Positions 1 to 8,405 of a stretch of 64,000 nucleotides of DNA are shown here, one piece after another. Positions within the stretch are counted from its first letter, which is position 1, and each line of letters begins with the position of its first letter. The notes under the pieces are model-generated. The model searched no databases, was not told the origin of the DNA, and saw only the letters and a list, made by a program, of their open reading frames with translations. Where the stretch lies: assembly GCA_001794055.1 (NCBI GenBank), contig MGJB01000015.1, positions 180-64,179 on the forward strand, written 5' to 3'. The DNA comes from Candidatus Yanofskybacteria bacterium RIFCSPHIGHO2_01_FULL_41_26. GTDB lineage: Bacteria; Patescibacteria; Paceibacteria; 2-02-FULL-40-12; GWA2-44-9. A program made the position numbers and the translations under genes.

Positions 1-345
1 CTCAACGAAGGTCAATATCGGCACAGGAACTTGTCTCGTCCCTATTACCCCACTCACCAATTAATAAATTAACTGATAAATGGTTTAGGCTATGCCGCGT
101 TCGCTCGCCGCTACTGACGGTATCTATTCTATTTCTTTTCCTCTGGCTACTGAGATGTTTCACTTCGCCAGGTATACTTCCCGCTTGCGCGGAATAATTG
201 TGGTTTACACAATTGGGTTTCCCCATTCGGAAATCTCCGGATCAAAGCCTGCTAGACGGCTCCCCGAAGCTTAAAGCAGTCACGCCACTTCCTTCATCGT
301 CTTTTAGTGTCAAGGCATCCTCCATACGCCCTTCTTATTAATGAG
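1..345 (-). rRNA. rrl: 23S ribosomal RNA, 5' part (cut by window edge)
   Basis: On the minus strand this reads as the conserved 5' domain of 23S rRNA: GGATGCCTTGACA near 314-320, then GATGAAGGA, the CCGAATGGGGAAACCCA block and AGTAGCGGCGAGCGAA. The 5' end is placed near 345 by comparison with the usual distance to GGATGCC. The gene runs off the left edge. Upstream on its strand lie a leader, a promoter and then map, so no 16S gene precedes it. Confidence 0.95.
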
Positions 346-600
346 TAATGATTCCTTGTAAAATTAAATTTCTTTTGTTTGTGATTATTTTTCTGATACT
401 TAACTTACCCGCTAACTATTTAATTTTCAAGTTTCTTCCAATTAACTGCTCGTGAAGAGTATCTAACCTATCACCAGAAGTCAATATTTCAAATAAAAAC
501 ACCGCTTTACAGGCGGCTTCGTTTGGTTGGCACCAAAAAAGGAGGATTTATCAGCCGCTTGTAGTGTTATTTATTAGTGTTTTATTCATATATCTTTGTA
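346..600 (-). other. 23S leader resembling a 16S-23S spacer, with a terminator-like hairpin
   Basis: Gene-free stretch between map and 23S. Near the 23S gene it contains a CTTGAAAATTAAATAG stretch like the box that often precedes 23S in 16S-23S spacers. At about 494-517 a CCGC/GCGG hairpin is followed on the minus strand by a T-rich run, resembling a weak terminator. Around 535-560 the minus strand reads GCGGCTGATAAATCCTCC followed by TTTTTT, which resembles the 3' end of a 16S rRNA. It may be the remnant of a once complete rRNA spacer. Confidence 0.5.
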
Positions 601-606
601 GGCCTT

Positions 607-636
607 AGTATAGCAAACCTGCTATCCACAAGTCAA
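607..636 (-). promoter_or_regulatory. Promoter for the 23S transcript
   Basis: Minus strand TTGACT (631-636), 18-bp spacer, TATACT (607-612). It overlaps the end of map and points toward 23S, giving a start near 600 and a leader of about 250 nt. Position and strength fit independent transcription of an unlinked 23S gene. Confidence 0.65.
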
Positions 637-639
637 CCC

Positions 640-1386
640 CTATTTCGTGAGTATTTCTGGGCCCCTATCAGTTATCGCCACTGTATGTTCAAAATGGGCG
701 GCCAATCCGCTGTCTTTGGTGACAAAAACAAAACCGTCTTTGCCATTCTTGATCGTCCATTTTCCGGTCACAACCATGGGCTCAATAGCAATCACCATAC
801 CGGCCGCCAACCTTTCGCCGGTCTCAGCTTTTCCGTAATTTAAAACCTGCGGTAGCTCATGCAACTCTCTGCCGATTCCATGACCAACCAAGTCCCTAAC
901 AACATTAAAACCCTCATTTTCAACATGCTTTTGAATAGCCGCCCCAATGTCACCAAGAGTATTCCCAACTTTGGCTTTTGAAATTCCTATTTCCAAAGCT
1001 TCTTTTGTTGTTTGAATTAAATTTCTTCTAACCGAGTCCCCTCTATTTCCCACCAGAACTGTTATCGCTGAATCAGTGTGAAAACTTTTATGCAAAACTC
1101 CCATATCAATTTTAAGCAAATCGCATTCCTTCAAAACTCTGTCCGACGGAATACCATGAACAACCTCGTCATTTAAGGAAGTACACAAAATATTGGGATA
1201 TCCATCGTAACCCAAAAATGAAGGTTTAACCTTGTAAGACAAAACAAGCTTATTAGCGAGCTCCTCAAGATTGTTGGTGGTAATTCCAGGTTTCACCATC
1301 TCGGAAAGTTTCTTCAAAATCTCTCTGAGAATCTTACCCCCCTCTTTCATTATTTGTATTTCTTGTTCGGTTTTTATGTTAATCAT
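640..1386 (-). CDS. map: Type I methionine aminopeptidase
   Basis: Removes the initiator methionine from new proteins in the cytoplasm. The 248-residue chain is a typical short type I enzyme without an SH3 extension. The five metal ligands are visible at D94, D105, H169, E202 and E233, with substrate-side histidines H77 and H176. The ATG lies inside the end of adk (8-nt overlap), so the two are translationally coupled. In most CPR genomes infA and the alpha ribosomal cluster follow map; here the 23S rRNA leader follows directly, which is unusual. Confidence 0.97.
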   Translation of the reverse strand: MINIKTEQEIQIMKEGGKILREILKKLSEMVKPGITTNNLEELANKLVLSYKVKPSFLGYDGYPNILCTSLNDEVVHGIPSDRVLKECDLLKIDMGVLHKSFHTDSAITVLVGNRGDSVRRNLIQTTKEALEIGISKAKVGNTLGDIGAAIQKHVENEGFNVVRDLVGHGIGRELHELPQVLNYGKAETGERLAAGMVIAIEPMVVTGKWTIKNGKDGFVFVTKDSGLAAHFEHTVAITDRGPEILTK

Positions 1387-2119
1387 TTAACCTGTTTAAT
1401 ATGTCCTCAAAAACTTTTTGAATTGAATCAACGCCATCAATTTCTATAATTTTATACCCCTTCCCTTTCAAAAAATCTATTATTGGCTCGGTTCTTCTGT
1501 GATAAACTTCGTTTCTTGTTTTTATAGTATCGGGCGTATCAAGACTTCTTGTTATTATTTCACTGCCATCATGAGGACAAATTTTCACGTCTTTGAACTG
1601 GTCAAAATTTGGGATAGGATGACCATTCAGTTTACAAACTCTTCTGTAGGTATTTCTACTGATTGATTCATCCTCATCTATTCTTAGATTTATTATCTTG
1701 ATATTTTCTTTTCCGTATAAATTTTCAAAATAGGGCATCTCATTTTCTGCCTCATATATTGTTCGTGGTGAACCACTAAAAATTATACCTTGCCCCTTCT
1801 CCGCAAGTTCTTTGGCTTTTTCTAAAACTATTTTTACGGTCCAAGGAGGAGGAAAAAGTTCACCTTTGTCATATAGTTTTTTTACTTCTGCGACCTCGGA
1901 GTCATTTTTAACCAAATCTGGATCGTTTATTTTACATTCGCCAAGTTTTGAAGTTTGAATATGAACCAATCCAAATCTATCCGCCAATAAATCCGCTTGT
2001 GTTCCTTTGCCCGAACCCGGTGGTCCAATTAAAAAAACAGTCCATCTTTTATGTTTCCCGGCCAAAGATTCCGCACCCTCCTTGTTCCAACCCAACAATT
2101 GAACAACGTAATTTTCCAT
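1379..2119 (-). CDS. adk: Adenylate kinase with N-terminal extension
   Basis: Converts AMP and ATP to two ADP. The P-loop GPPGSGKGTQ sits near residues 33-42, after an N-terminal extension of about 27 residues not found in standard Adk. The lid region carries a Cys/His set (CKLNGH, then CPHDG) that could hold zinc, as in many Gram-positive enzymes. Length 246 aa against about 215 usually. It overlaps map downstream and is separated from the preceding small membrane gene by a terminator, so the adk-map pair probably has its own promoter. The lid and core are divergent, so a related NMP kinase specificity cannot be excluded. Confidence 0.9.
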   Translation of the reverse strand: MENYVVQLLGWNKEGAESLAGKHKRWTVFLIGPPGSGKGTQADLLADRFGLVHIQTSKLGECKINDPDLVKNDSEVAEVKKLYDKGELFPPPWTVKIVLEKAKELAEKGQGIIFSGSPRTIYEAENEMPYFENLYGKENIKIINLRIDEDESISRNTYRRVCKLNGHPIPNFDQFKDVKICPHDGSEIITRSLDTPDTIKTRNEVYHRRTEPIIDFLKGKGYKIIEIDGVDSIQKVFEDILNRLND

Positions 2120-2148
2120 TATTGATTCATAATACCAAATTTAAATAT

Positions 2149-2173
2149 TAAAAAAAGCCACTTCTAGTGGCTT
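2149..2173 (-). terminator. Rho-independent terminator after the secY region
   Basis: Stem AGCCACT / AGTGGCT with a 3-nt loop, followed on the minus strand by a run of seven T. It ends the transcript that includes the small membrane protein gene at 2196. Confidence 0.85.
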
Positions 2174-2195
2174 GGGTTATTAATCGTACTCTCTG

Positions 2196-2516
2196 TCATT
2201 TTTTTTGATTAGGCGTAAGGGTCTTCATAAAACATCTAAACTGGTCGATCAAAACATCTGGCCAATTTTCTTCGTTTTTTTCAAGGGTTATCAGTGTGCA
2301 AACTGCACCACCAAAACCTGCCAAAACAATGCAGACAAAAATTAAGGCCAAGGCCGCATAGAACAGGACGGTTCCAAAAGCAGGAACAATCCATAGCAAA
2401 GTAAAACAAGTCGGCCATTCGGTATAATACTTTTTACCCCAAGGCGAATAATTGCGAAGAATGAAACCGACAAGAAGGTAGACAAGGAGTCCAATCAGCA
2501 ACCAAGTTGTGGTCAT
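2196..2516 (-). CDS. Small membrane protein, unknown function
   Basis: 106 residues with two likely membrane spans: about residues 4-20, and a longer hydrophobic stretch about 40-75. The C-terminal 30 residues are polar and end NQKK. No known family is recognised. It lies between secY and adk on the same strand, where these genes are usually adjacent, and is followed by a terminator, so it looks like a lineage-specific addition to the end of the spc transcript. Confidence 0.7.
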   Translation of the reverse strand: MTTTWLLIGLLVYLLVGFILRNYSPWGKKYYTEWPTCFTLLWIVPAFGTVLFYAALALIFVCIVLAGFGGAVCTLITLEKNEENWPDVLIDQFRCFMKTLTPNQKK

Positions 2517-2626
2517 CTGATATTCCTATTTTCAAAAAACCAACCATGATCATAGGATAATCCATGATTTACATTTTGTCAAGAAAAACAAAGGATCTCA
2601 ACGCACATAGAGGCTGTGTCAACTTT

Positions 2627-3886
2627 TTAATATTCATACATCGAGAGCTGGGCATCTACTTGTTTCATAATCTCCAATGCCACCGAAACTACGATCAGAA
2701 TAGATGTACCGCCAACAGTGAATGTGGTAATACCTGTCGCCCCTTGAACAATGTTAGGCATAACGGCTATCAAGCCCAAAAATATTGCCCCAACAAGGGT
2801 AACTCTGTTCAAAAGATGATTTAAGAATTGAGCCGTCATCGGACCGGGCCGAATGCCGGGGATATATCCTCCTTGCTTCTGGATATTCTCGGAAATTGAT
2901 TTAGGATCAAAAGTGACTGCGGTATAAAAATATGTGAACAAAACAACCAAAAAGAAATAGGACAAAGAATACCAAAGCTGGTTCTGAATGAAATTAGTAA
3001 AAAAAGTGGCCACACTAGAAACAACCGGAATACTGGAACCGGCAAAGAAATTAGCAATCATGCCCGGGAAAAGCAAAAGCGATAACGCAAAAATTATCGG
3101 AATTACGCCAGCATTATTTACTCTCATCGGCAAATAGGTTGAAACTCCGCCGTACATCTTCATTCCCCTGACGCGTCTTGCGTAGTTGATGGGGATATTT
3201 CTCTGGGCTTCGGAAATATATACTACTCCGACAATAACAACCAGGGCAACGATTATAAAGCCGGCATATGTAAATAGCTGGCTCGCATCAAAAGTAAAAA
3301 GTGTTTGCTGTATTGAAGTTGGAAATCCAGCCACAATACCAGCAAGAATCAAAAGAGAAACACCATTGCCAAGATTTTTTTCGGATATTAATTCTCCCAG
3401 CCACATAAGAAATACGCTTCCGGCAACGATAACTGAAATAGCCGCAACCCAATCAAGAAGGCCAAGCTGTCCGATAATATTTTGTCTTGTCAGTAAAATT
3501 AAAAAACCATAGCCCTGAAGAGCAGCCAAAGGAACAGTCAAAAGACGGGAATATTGATTGAATTTCATCCTGCCGGCCTCCCCCTCATATTTATACATCT
3601 GTTCAAGTCCCGGAAATATCATGGTCAAAAGCTGCATGATAATAGAACCGGTAATGTAAGGCCCCAAGCCCAGCATCGCAATAGAAAGAGTGGACAACGA
3701 ACCTCCCGTGAAAGAACTGATGAGTCCAAAAAATTGATTCTGGGCAAAAAAGTCCTTCAAGCGCGAAACATCAACCGCCGGAATGGGAATACTGGCTACC
3801 AAACGAGATACTGCCAATAAGAAAAATATAAACAGAACCTTATTCCTTAAGTCCGGCCTCTTAAATATTTGCAGAATCTTGTTCAT
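2627..3886 (-). CDS. secY: Preprotein translocase channel subunit SecY
   Basis: Forms the protein-conducting channel of the Sec translocon. The 419-residue chain shows about ten hydrophobic spans. The N-terminal motif RLVASIPIPAVD before the plug region and the cytoplasmic loop RRVRGMKMYGG are typical. Its ATG overlaps the rplO stop by 4 nt, giving translational coupling to L15, the classical spc arrangement. Confidence 0.97.
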   Translation of the reverse strand: MNKILQIFKRPDLRNKVLFIFFLLAVSRLVASIPIPAVDVSRLKDFFAQNQFFGLISSFTGGSLSTLSIAMLGLGPYITGSIIMQLLTMIFPGLEQMYKYEGEAGRMKFNQYSRLLTVPLAALQGYGFLILLTRQNIIGQLGLLDWVAAISVIVAGSVFLMWLGELISEKNLGNGVSLLILAGIVAGFPTSIQQTLFTFDASQLFTYAGFIIVALVVIVGVVYISEAQRNIPINYARRVRGMKMYGGVSTYLPMRVNNAGVIPIIFALSLLLFPGMIANFFAGSSIPVVSSVATFFTNFIQNQLWYSLSYFFLVVLFTYFYTAVTFDPKSISENIQKQGGYIPGIRPGPMTAQFLNHLLNRVTLVGAIFLGLIAVMPNIVQGATGITTFTVGGTSILIVVSVALEIMKQVDAQLSMYEY

Positions 3887-4335
3887 TGGTTGATCGTGCT
3901 GCCTGATTTTAATAATTTTTCTTTGGCAGATTTGGAAAACTCAACTCCTTTGAATTGCAGTTTCTTTTTGAGTTGTCCCTCGCCAAGAATTTTCACTTCT
4001 TTTCTGGCCAGCAATTCTGGCGTAATTTCCTGGCCATCTTCAAATCGATTGAAAAAATCCAAATTTAAAACCTTGACCTTGTCATGTCTTAACTGAAAAT
4101 ATCGATGCTTAACATGAAGTCTGTTTGAGCCCGGCTTTTTGGTAGCACCCCTTAATTTAGGAAATAGCTGCCAAAGACGGTTGTCTCCGCCCCTAAAACC
4201 CTGTTTGATAGATGCTCCTGCTCGTCCTTTTTGGCCCTTTGTTCCGTGGCCGGAAAAAGTTCCTCTTTTTCCACCTCGTCCGACGCGTTTAGCCGACTTC
4301 CTTTTTGTATTTGATTTTAATTCACTTAAGTTCAT
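3883..4335 (-). CDS. rplO: 50S ribosomal protein L15 (uL15)
   Basis: 150 residues. The basic N-terminal part carries the family signature KRVGRGGKRG then SGHGTKGQKGRAG (residues 16-41), which threads into 23S rRNA. It follows rpsE directly; rpmD (L30), normally between these two, is absent. The 51-nt rpsE-rplO spacer instead holds an AT-rich inverted repeat (GTTCGTAAAGT / ACTTTATGAAC). Confidence 0.96.
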   Translation of the reverse strand: MNLSELKSNTKRKSAKRVGRGGKRGTFSGHGTKGQKGRAGASIKQGFRGGDNRLWQLFPKLRGATKKPGSNRLHVKHRYFQLRHDKVKVLNLDFFNRFEDGQEITPELLARKEVKILGEGQLKKKLQFKGVEFSKSAKEKLLKSGSTINQ

Positions 4336-4386
4336 AAAGTTTGTAAAGTTATAAAGTTCATAAAGTAATTTCTTTCTTTAAGAACT

Positions 4387-4992
4387 TTACGAACTTATTT
4401 TACTTTTAACTCGCAATTTCCGTAAAGCGGAAATTGTGGCCATGGCAATATTAACTTTGTTGTTTGTTCTCCTCAAAAGTTTTCCTGTTAATTTGGTAAT
4501 ACCCGAAAGCTTAGCCACAACCCTGACTGGTCCGCCAGCTTTTACTCCTCCTCTGGCCGGTTTTAACAACACAACAGCACTGTTGTATTTAGCTTCAACT
4601 TGATAAGGAATTGTTCCGTCTTTAATAAGAACGGTGACTAAATTTTTCTTAGCTTGATTAAAAGCTTTCTGAACTGACTGAGCGACATCTTTTCCTTTAG
4701 CCATTCCGATTCCGACCTTGCCTTTTCCGTCTCCAATAACTATTGTCGCCCTAAAGCTAAACCTCTTTCCACCCTTTGTAACACGTGAAACTCTGGCAAT
4801 ATCCAAAACTTTCTGGTCATATTCAGATTTAGCCGCAAAACCACCTCGGCCGCCAGATCTCCTTCCGCGTCCTCCAAAACCTCCCCGACCGTTGCCTCTT
4901 TGGCTTCCAAATCTTTTTGAAGCTTCTGCACGCGGCGCCGGTGCAATTGGTGCTACGGTTGTGTTTAAATTGTTTGATGTTTGATTTTCCAT
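4387..4992 (-). CDS. rpsE: 30S ribosomal protein S5 (uS5) with RGG-rich N-terminus
   Basis: Takes part in decoding accuracy and the mRNA helicase activity of the ribosome. The S5 core begins near residue 58 (YDQKVLDIARV) with the double-stranded-RNA-binding-like domain and the VIGDGKGKVGIGMAKG segment. Ahead of it is an extension of about 55 residues rich in Gly and Arg (GRGGFGGRGRRSGGRGG), like an RGG RNA-binding tail. Total 201 aa against about 165 usually. Confidence 0.96.
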   Translation of the reverse strand: MENQTSNNLNTTVAPIAPAPRAEASKRFGSQRGNGRGGFGGRGRRSGGRGGFAAKSEYDQKVLDIARVSRVTKGGKRFSFRATIVIGDGKGKVGIGMAKGKDVAQSVQKAFNQAKKNLVTVLIKDGTIPYQVEAKYNSAVVLLKPARGGVKAGGPVRVVAKLSGITKLTGKLLRRTNNKVNIAMATISALRKLRVKSKISS

Positions 4993-5000
4993 ATAAGTTT

Positions 5001-5360
5001 CTAAATTTTAATTCCCCCCTTTTTTAATCCCTCGGCAACTGCTTTAACTCTGCCATGAAATTTAAATCCTCCTCTGTCAAATACCGCTTCATTAATTCCC
5101 AACTCTTTTGCTTTCTCAGTAAGCATGTCCCCGATTGCACTAGCTTTGGCTGTTTTATCACCTTTCATTTTACTTTTCTTGGCTGAAACCACCTTACTAT
5201 TCAATATAGTTTTTCCCGTTGAGTCATCGATAAATTGAACAAAAATATGCCTATTGCTTTTGAAAACAGAAACCCTAGGCCTTTCTTTAGTGCCTATTAT
5301 CTTAGCGCGTACTCTACGATGACGCATGGCCCTATGTTGTTGTTTCGATTTGGAATTCAT
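5001..5360 (-). CDS. rplR: 50S ribosomal protein L18 (uL18)
   Basis: 119 residues, binds 5S rRNA. Typical N-terminal RVRAKIIGTKERPRVSVFKS and the C-terminal FDRGGFKFHGRVKAVAEGLKKGG. Start ATG fits the family. Spaced 8 nt from rpsE and 55 nt from rplF. Confidence 0.96.
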   Translation of the reverse strand: MNSKSKQQHRAMRHRRVRAKIIGTKERPRVSVFKSNRHIFVQFIDDSTGKTILNSKVVSAKKSKMKGDKTAKASAIGDMLTEKAKELGINEAVFDRGGFKFHGRVKAVAEGLKKGGIKI

Positions 5361-5415
5361 TTTTAGATTTTAGCTTTTAGGAAATTTCCTAGAAGCTAGC
5401 AGCTAATGCCTATAC

Positions 5416-5952
5416 CTATCCGGCGGCAACCGCTTTTTTGCCGGCTTTTCTTTTGATAACTTCGCCCTGATATCTAATTCCGCTTCCTTTATAAGGTTCC
5501 GGCTTTCTCCATGACCTTATTTCTGCAGCTGTTTGGCCGACCAATTCATTGTCAATGCCCTGAATTCTGACAACATTTTTCTCAGCTTTAAAAATTATTC
5601 CTTCCGGAGCTTTAATGGTTACTGGATGCGAAAATCCCAAACCCATTTCTAAATCATTTCCTTTAACAACCGCCTTGTATCCCACTCCTTGAAGTTCTAA
5701 AACAATTTCGAATCCTTCGGTAACTCCTTTTATCATGTTTTTAATGAGGGCACTAGCCAATCCCCAAGTTGCTCTATTCTCAATGTTTTTGGGAATCACT
5801 TTTAAACTTTCTCCTTCAATATTTAAATCTATGTTTCCAGGAATAAATCTTTTTAATTCGCCTTTTGGTCCCTTAATTGAAATGAAATTGCCATCCATTT
5901 TTATTTGGACATCTTTTAATATGATCATCGGTTTTTTTCCAATTTTACTCAT
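5416..5952 (-). CDS. rplF: 50S ribosomal protein L6 (uL6)
   Basis: 178 residues, two similar L6 lobes, near the sarcin-ricin loop and L7/L12 base. The ATG at 5952 gives MSKIGKKP, the usual family N-terminus. An in-frame GTG at 5970, 11 nt after a GGAGG, would add six residues and overlap rpsH by 14 nt; I prefer the ATG on family grounds. The C-terminal GSGIRYQGEVIKRKAGK is typical. Confidence 0.95.
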   Translation of the reverse strand: MSKIGKKPMIILKDVQIKMDGNFISIKGPKGELKRFIPGNIDLNIEGESLKVIPKNIENRATWGLASALIKNMIKGVTEGFEIVLELQGVGYKAVVKGNDLEMGLGFSHPVTIKAPEGIIFKAEKNVVRIQGIDNELVGQTAAEIRSWRKPEPYKGSGIRYQGEVIKRKAGKKAVAAG

Positions 5953-5956
5953 ATGT

Positions 5957-6361
5957 TTACCAAACTTCACAAATTATTTCTCCTCCAAGGCCAGATTTTT
6001 TAGCTTCTTTTGAATTCATAACTCCTTTAGGTGTTGAAATTATAGCCAAGCCATATCCGGAACGGACCAGTTTAATATCTTTGGCTTTAATATACATTCG
6101 TCGTGAAGGATGACTGACAATTTTAACGCCGCTTAAGACTCCTTGATCATCACGATATTTCAGTGTGAGCTGAAGATACTCATGTTCGGCTTTTTTTGCT
6201 TTTTTATTTTTTCTTTCAACTTCAGAAACATATCCCGCTTCCTTTAAAATATTAGCAATCTTAAATTTAACCTTAGAAAAAGGCATCGTCACTTGCTCAC
6301 CTTTTACAGCTTGAGCATTCTTTATTCTTATTAACATGTCTGATATCGGATGGTTTACCAT
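5957..6361 (-). CDS. rpsH: 30S ribosomal protein S8 (uS8)
   Basis: 134 residues. Early 16S-binding protein. N-terminal DMLIRIKNAQAV and the C-terminal signature ISTPKGVMNSKEAKKSGLGGE are diagnostic. Its first codons overlap the end of rpsN by 7 nt. Confidence 0.96.
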   Translation of the reverse strand: MVNHPISDMLIRIKNAQAVKGEQVTMPFSKVKFKIANILKEAGYVSEVERKNKKAKKAEHEYLQLTLKYRDDQGVLSGVKIVSHPSRRMYIKAKDIKLVRSGYGLAIISTPKGVMNSKEAKKSGLGGEIICEVW

Positions 6362-6540
6362 GATGATTTTTTAACTCCGGGTAAGTGGCCGGCACTGGCC
6401 AATTCCCGAAAATGTATTCTGCACAAACCAAAACTCCTCATATATCCGCCTTTTCTTCCGCACATAAAACATCTTCGAACCATCCGGGTTGAATATTTAG
6501 GCTTTTTGTTTGATCTAGCAATTGTTGATTTTTTAGGCAT
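6355..6540 (-). CDS. rpsZ: 30S ribosomal protein S14, zinc-binding type
   Basis: 61 residues, the short zinc form (type Z). Zinc ligands would be C24, C27, C40 and H43; the last is His where most type Z proteins have Cys (the family motif ends CxxCF, here CRIHF). Downstream it overlaps rpsH; upstream a 118-nt gap to rplE is filled by a large palindrome. Confidence 0.95.
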   Translation of the reverse strand: MPKKSTIARSNKKPKYSTRMVRRCFMCGRKGGYMRSFGLCRIHFRELASAGHLPGVKKSSW

Positions 6541-6553
6541 GCTCGGAGTGGGC

Positions 6554-6651
6554 TCCCATATTAGTCGCCCGCGAGGGGCCCCATTCTCTTCTTCCCTGTC
6601 TTACTGCTAATCGAGAAGTAGAATGGGGACACGCGTCGGCGACTAATGGGA
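6554..6651. repeat. Large palindromic element between rplE and rpsN
   Basis: Nested inverted repeat directly after the rplE stop codon. Outer arms TCCCATATTAGTCGCC (6554-6569) and GGCGACTAATGGGA (6638-6651); inner arms CCCCATTCT (6580-6588) and AGAATGGGG (6619-6627). It sits inside an operon, so it is unlikely to be a simple full terminator; RNA processing, attenuation or mRNA stability are options. Confidence 0.8.
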
Positions 6652-6658
6652 ACTCTAT

Positions 6659-7222
6659 TCACAACTGGAGCGAAGCTCCAGCCGGTTTTTTAATTGGTAA
6701 TCCCATTTGTTTTAAAAGCTCAATTCCTTTTTCCCTATTTTTGGCCGTTGTAACCACAGTTACCTCCAGTCCGAATACGTCTTTCATGTTTTCGTAATTT
6801 ATCTCCGGAAAAATGCTTGATTCTTTAATACCGAAATTCAAGTTTCCCATTTTATCAAAATTTTTGGCGTCTATCCCCCTAAAATCTCTCGATCTTGGAA
6901 GAGCAATCGCAATCAATCTGTCCAAAAAATCATACATCCTCTTGCCTCTAAGCGTCACTGCAATTCCAACATTGACTCCTTCTCGCAACTTGAAACCGGA
7001 AATTGATTTCTTGGCTTTTTTGAAAACCGGCTTTTGTCCGACAATAAGCGTCAACTCTTTTGCTATTCTTTCAGCTGTTTTTTCGTCTTTGCCAAGTCTT
7101 CCAATACCGGTATTTACAACGACTTTCTCTATCTTTGGAATTGCCATTACATTCTTAATTCCAAAAGCTTTCTGCATGGCAGGAATAACTGTTTTTCTAT
7201 ATTTTTCTTGTAATCTTGGCAT
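6659..7222 (-). CDS. rplE: 50S ribosomal protein L5 (uL5)
   Basis: 187 residues, contacts 5S rRNA and P-site tRNA. N-terminal YRKTVIPAMQKAFGIKNVMAIPKIEKVVVNTG and the mid motif ISGFKLREGVNVGIAVTLRG are typical. It ends with KPAGASLQL, a few residues beyond the usual end, just ahead of a palindromic element. Confidence 0.96.
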   Translation of the reverse strand: MPRLQEKYRKTVIPAMQKAFGIKNVMAIPKIEKVVVNTGIGRLGKDEKTAERIAKELTLIVGQKPVFKKAKKSISGFKLREGVNVGIAVTLRGKRMYDFLDRLIAIALPRSRDFRGIDAKNFDKMGNLNFGIKESSIFPEINYENMKDVFGLEVTVVTTAKNREKGIELLKQMGLPIKKPAGASLQL

Positions 7223-7236
7223 ATAATTACGAGGTA

Positions 7237-7545
7237 TTATTGTACCTCATTTTTACACTTTTTACAAATTCTTACCTTGTTCTCTCCTTCGAATTTATAT
7301 CCAATCCTGGTCATTTTTCCGCAGGATTTGCAGACCAAGGCTACGCTCGATGCGCTTACTGCTCTCTCTTTGCTTATAATCTGACCCTTCTGACCCTGCT
7401 TTTTGGCTCTAACATTCTTTTTTATCAAATTCAAACCTTCGACAACAACTCTATCGATGCTTGGTATAACCATGGAAATCTTTCCCGTCTTTCCTCGGTC
7501 TTTTCCATTCAGCATTATTACATTGTCTCCTTTTCGTAATTTCAT
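7237..7545 (-). CDS. rplX: 50S ribosomal protein L24 (uL24)
   Basis: 102 residues. KOW motif near the start (LRKGDNVIMLNGKDRGKTGKI). The C-terminal part contains two CxxC pairs (CKSCGK and CKKCKN), which would form a zinc ribbon as in many Gram-positive and CPR L24 proteins. Confidence 0.96.
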   Translation of the reverse strand: MKLRKGDNVIMLNGKDRGKTGKISMVIPSIDRVVVEGLNLIKKNVRAKKQGQKGQIISKERAVSASSVALVCKSCGKMTRIGYKFEGENKVRICKKCKNEVQ

Positions 7546-7553
7546 AAAGTTGT

Positions 7554-7919
7554 TTATACTAATTCTTCGGCTAGTGACGCTATCGTGCCATATCCTCTTT
7601 CTTTAATTTCTCTTGGTATCGGCCCAAAAATTCTTCCACCCTTTGGCTCTTTTCCGTCTAAAATAACGACCGCATTATCATCAAACCTGATATAAGTACC
7701 GTCTTTTCTTCGGAATGGTTTTCTTTGTCTGACCACGACTGCCCTTAAAACTTCTTTCTTTTTGACTAGCTTCCTTGGCTCGGCCACTTTCACCGACACA
7801 ACGACAATATCTCCAAGTTGGGCATATCGATGTCTTGATCCACCAAGAACCTTAAAGACCCCAACCTTCTTGGCTCCTGAATTATCCGCGACATTTACAA
7901 TTGATCTAAGCTGTAACAT
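7554..7919 (-). CDS. rplN: 50S ribosomal protein L14 (uL14)
   Basis: 121 residues with the full family pattern: MLQLRSIVNVADNSGAKKV at the start and GPIPREIKERGYGTIASLAEELV at the end. It lies at the subunit interface and helps form bridge B8. Spaced 8 nt from rplX and 6 nt from rpsQ. Confidence 0.97.
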   Translation of the reverse strand: MLQLRSIVNVADNSGAKKVGVFKVLGGSRHRYAQLGDIVVVSVKVAEPRKLVKKKEVLRAVVVRQRKPFRRKDGTYIRFDDNAVVILDGKEPKGGRIFGPIPREIKERGYGTIASLAEELV

Positions 7920-7925
7920 AAAAAA

Positions 7926-8201
7926 TTAATTAGATTTCTCTTTAGAATCTGATGCCACTTTTCCGGTAACAATCCATCTTTTTTCTTTGGATATTGGTCT
8001 GATTTCTTTGATTAAAACACGATCTCCGGTGCGATATTCATTCTCCTCGTCATGAGCTTTATATTTTGCTGAAATCTTAAAATATTTTTTATATTTTGGA
8101 TGTTTTTTCAAATTTGAAACCTTAACTACCACAGTTTTATTCATCTTGTCCGACGTAATTATCCCTTTAAGAACTCTGGTTTTTTTATTTTGTGTTTCCA
8201 T
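7926..8201 (-). CDS. rpsQ: 30S ribosomal protein S17 (uS17)
   Basis: 91 residues. OB-fold 16S-binding protein with the signature GIITSDKMNKTVVVKV and HPKYKKYFK. The C-terminal RPISKEKRWIV is typical. 17 nt separate it from rpmC. Confidence 0.96.
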   Translation of the reverse strand: METQNKKTRVLKGIITSDKMNKTVVVKVSNLKKHPKYKKYFKISAKYKAHDEENEYRTGDRVLIKEIRPISKEKRWIVTGKVASDSKEKSN

Positions 8202-8218
8202 ATTTAGAAATTAAAAAT

Positions 8219-8404
8219 TTAGGATTTTGACTTTAAAAAAGTCAAAATCCTTGCTATTTCTTTTTTGGTTTTTTTAATCTGACTATAATCTTTCAATCTT
8301 TTTTCGCCAAGTTCAAAGTTAAATTGCAAAAGCTTCGCTTTCAAATCTTTCAGTATCATGCTCATTTCTTCTACCGTCTTGTTTTGTAAATCAATGTTTT
8401 TCAT
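8219..8404 (-). CDS. rpmC: 50S ribosomal protein L29 (uL29)
   Basis: 61 residues, two-helix protein at the polypeptide exit, beside L23. The LQFNFELGEKRLKDYSQIKKTKKEIARILT core is the family hallmark. Immediately follows rplP. Confidence 0.95.
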   Translation of the reverse strand: MKNIDLQNKTVEEMSMILKDLKAKLLQFNFELGEKRLKDYSQIKKTKKEIARILTFLKSKS

Positions 8405-8405
8405 A

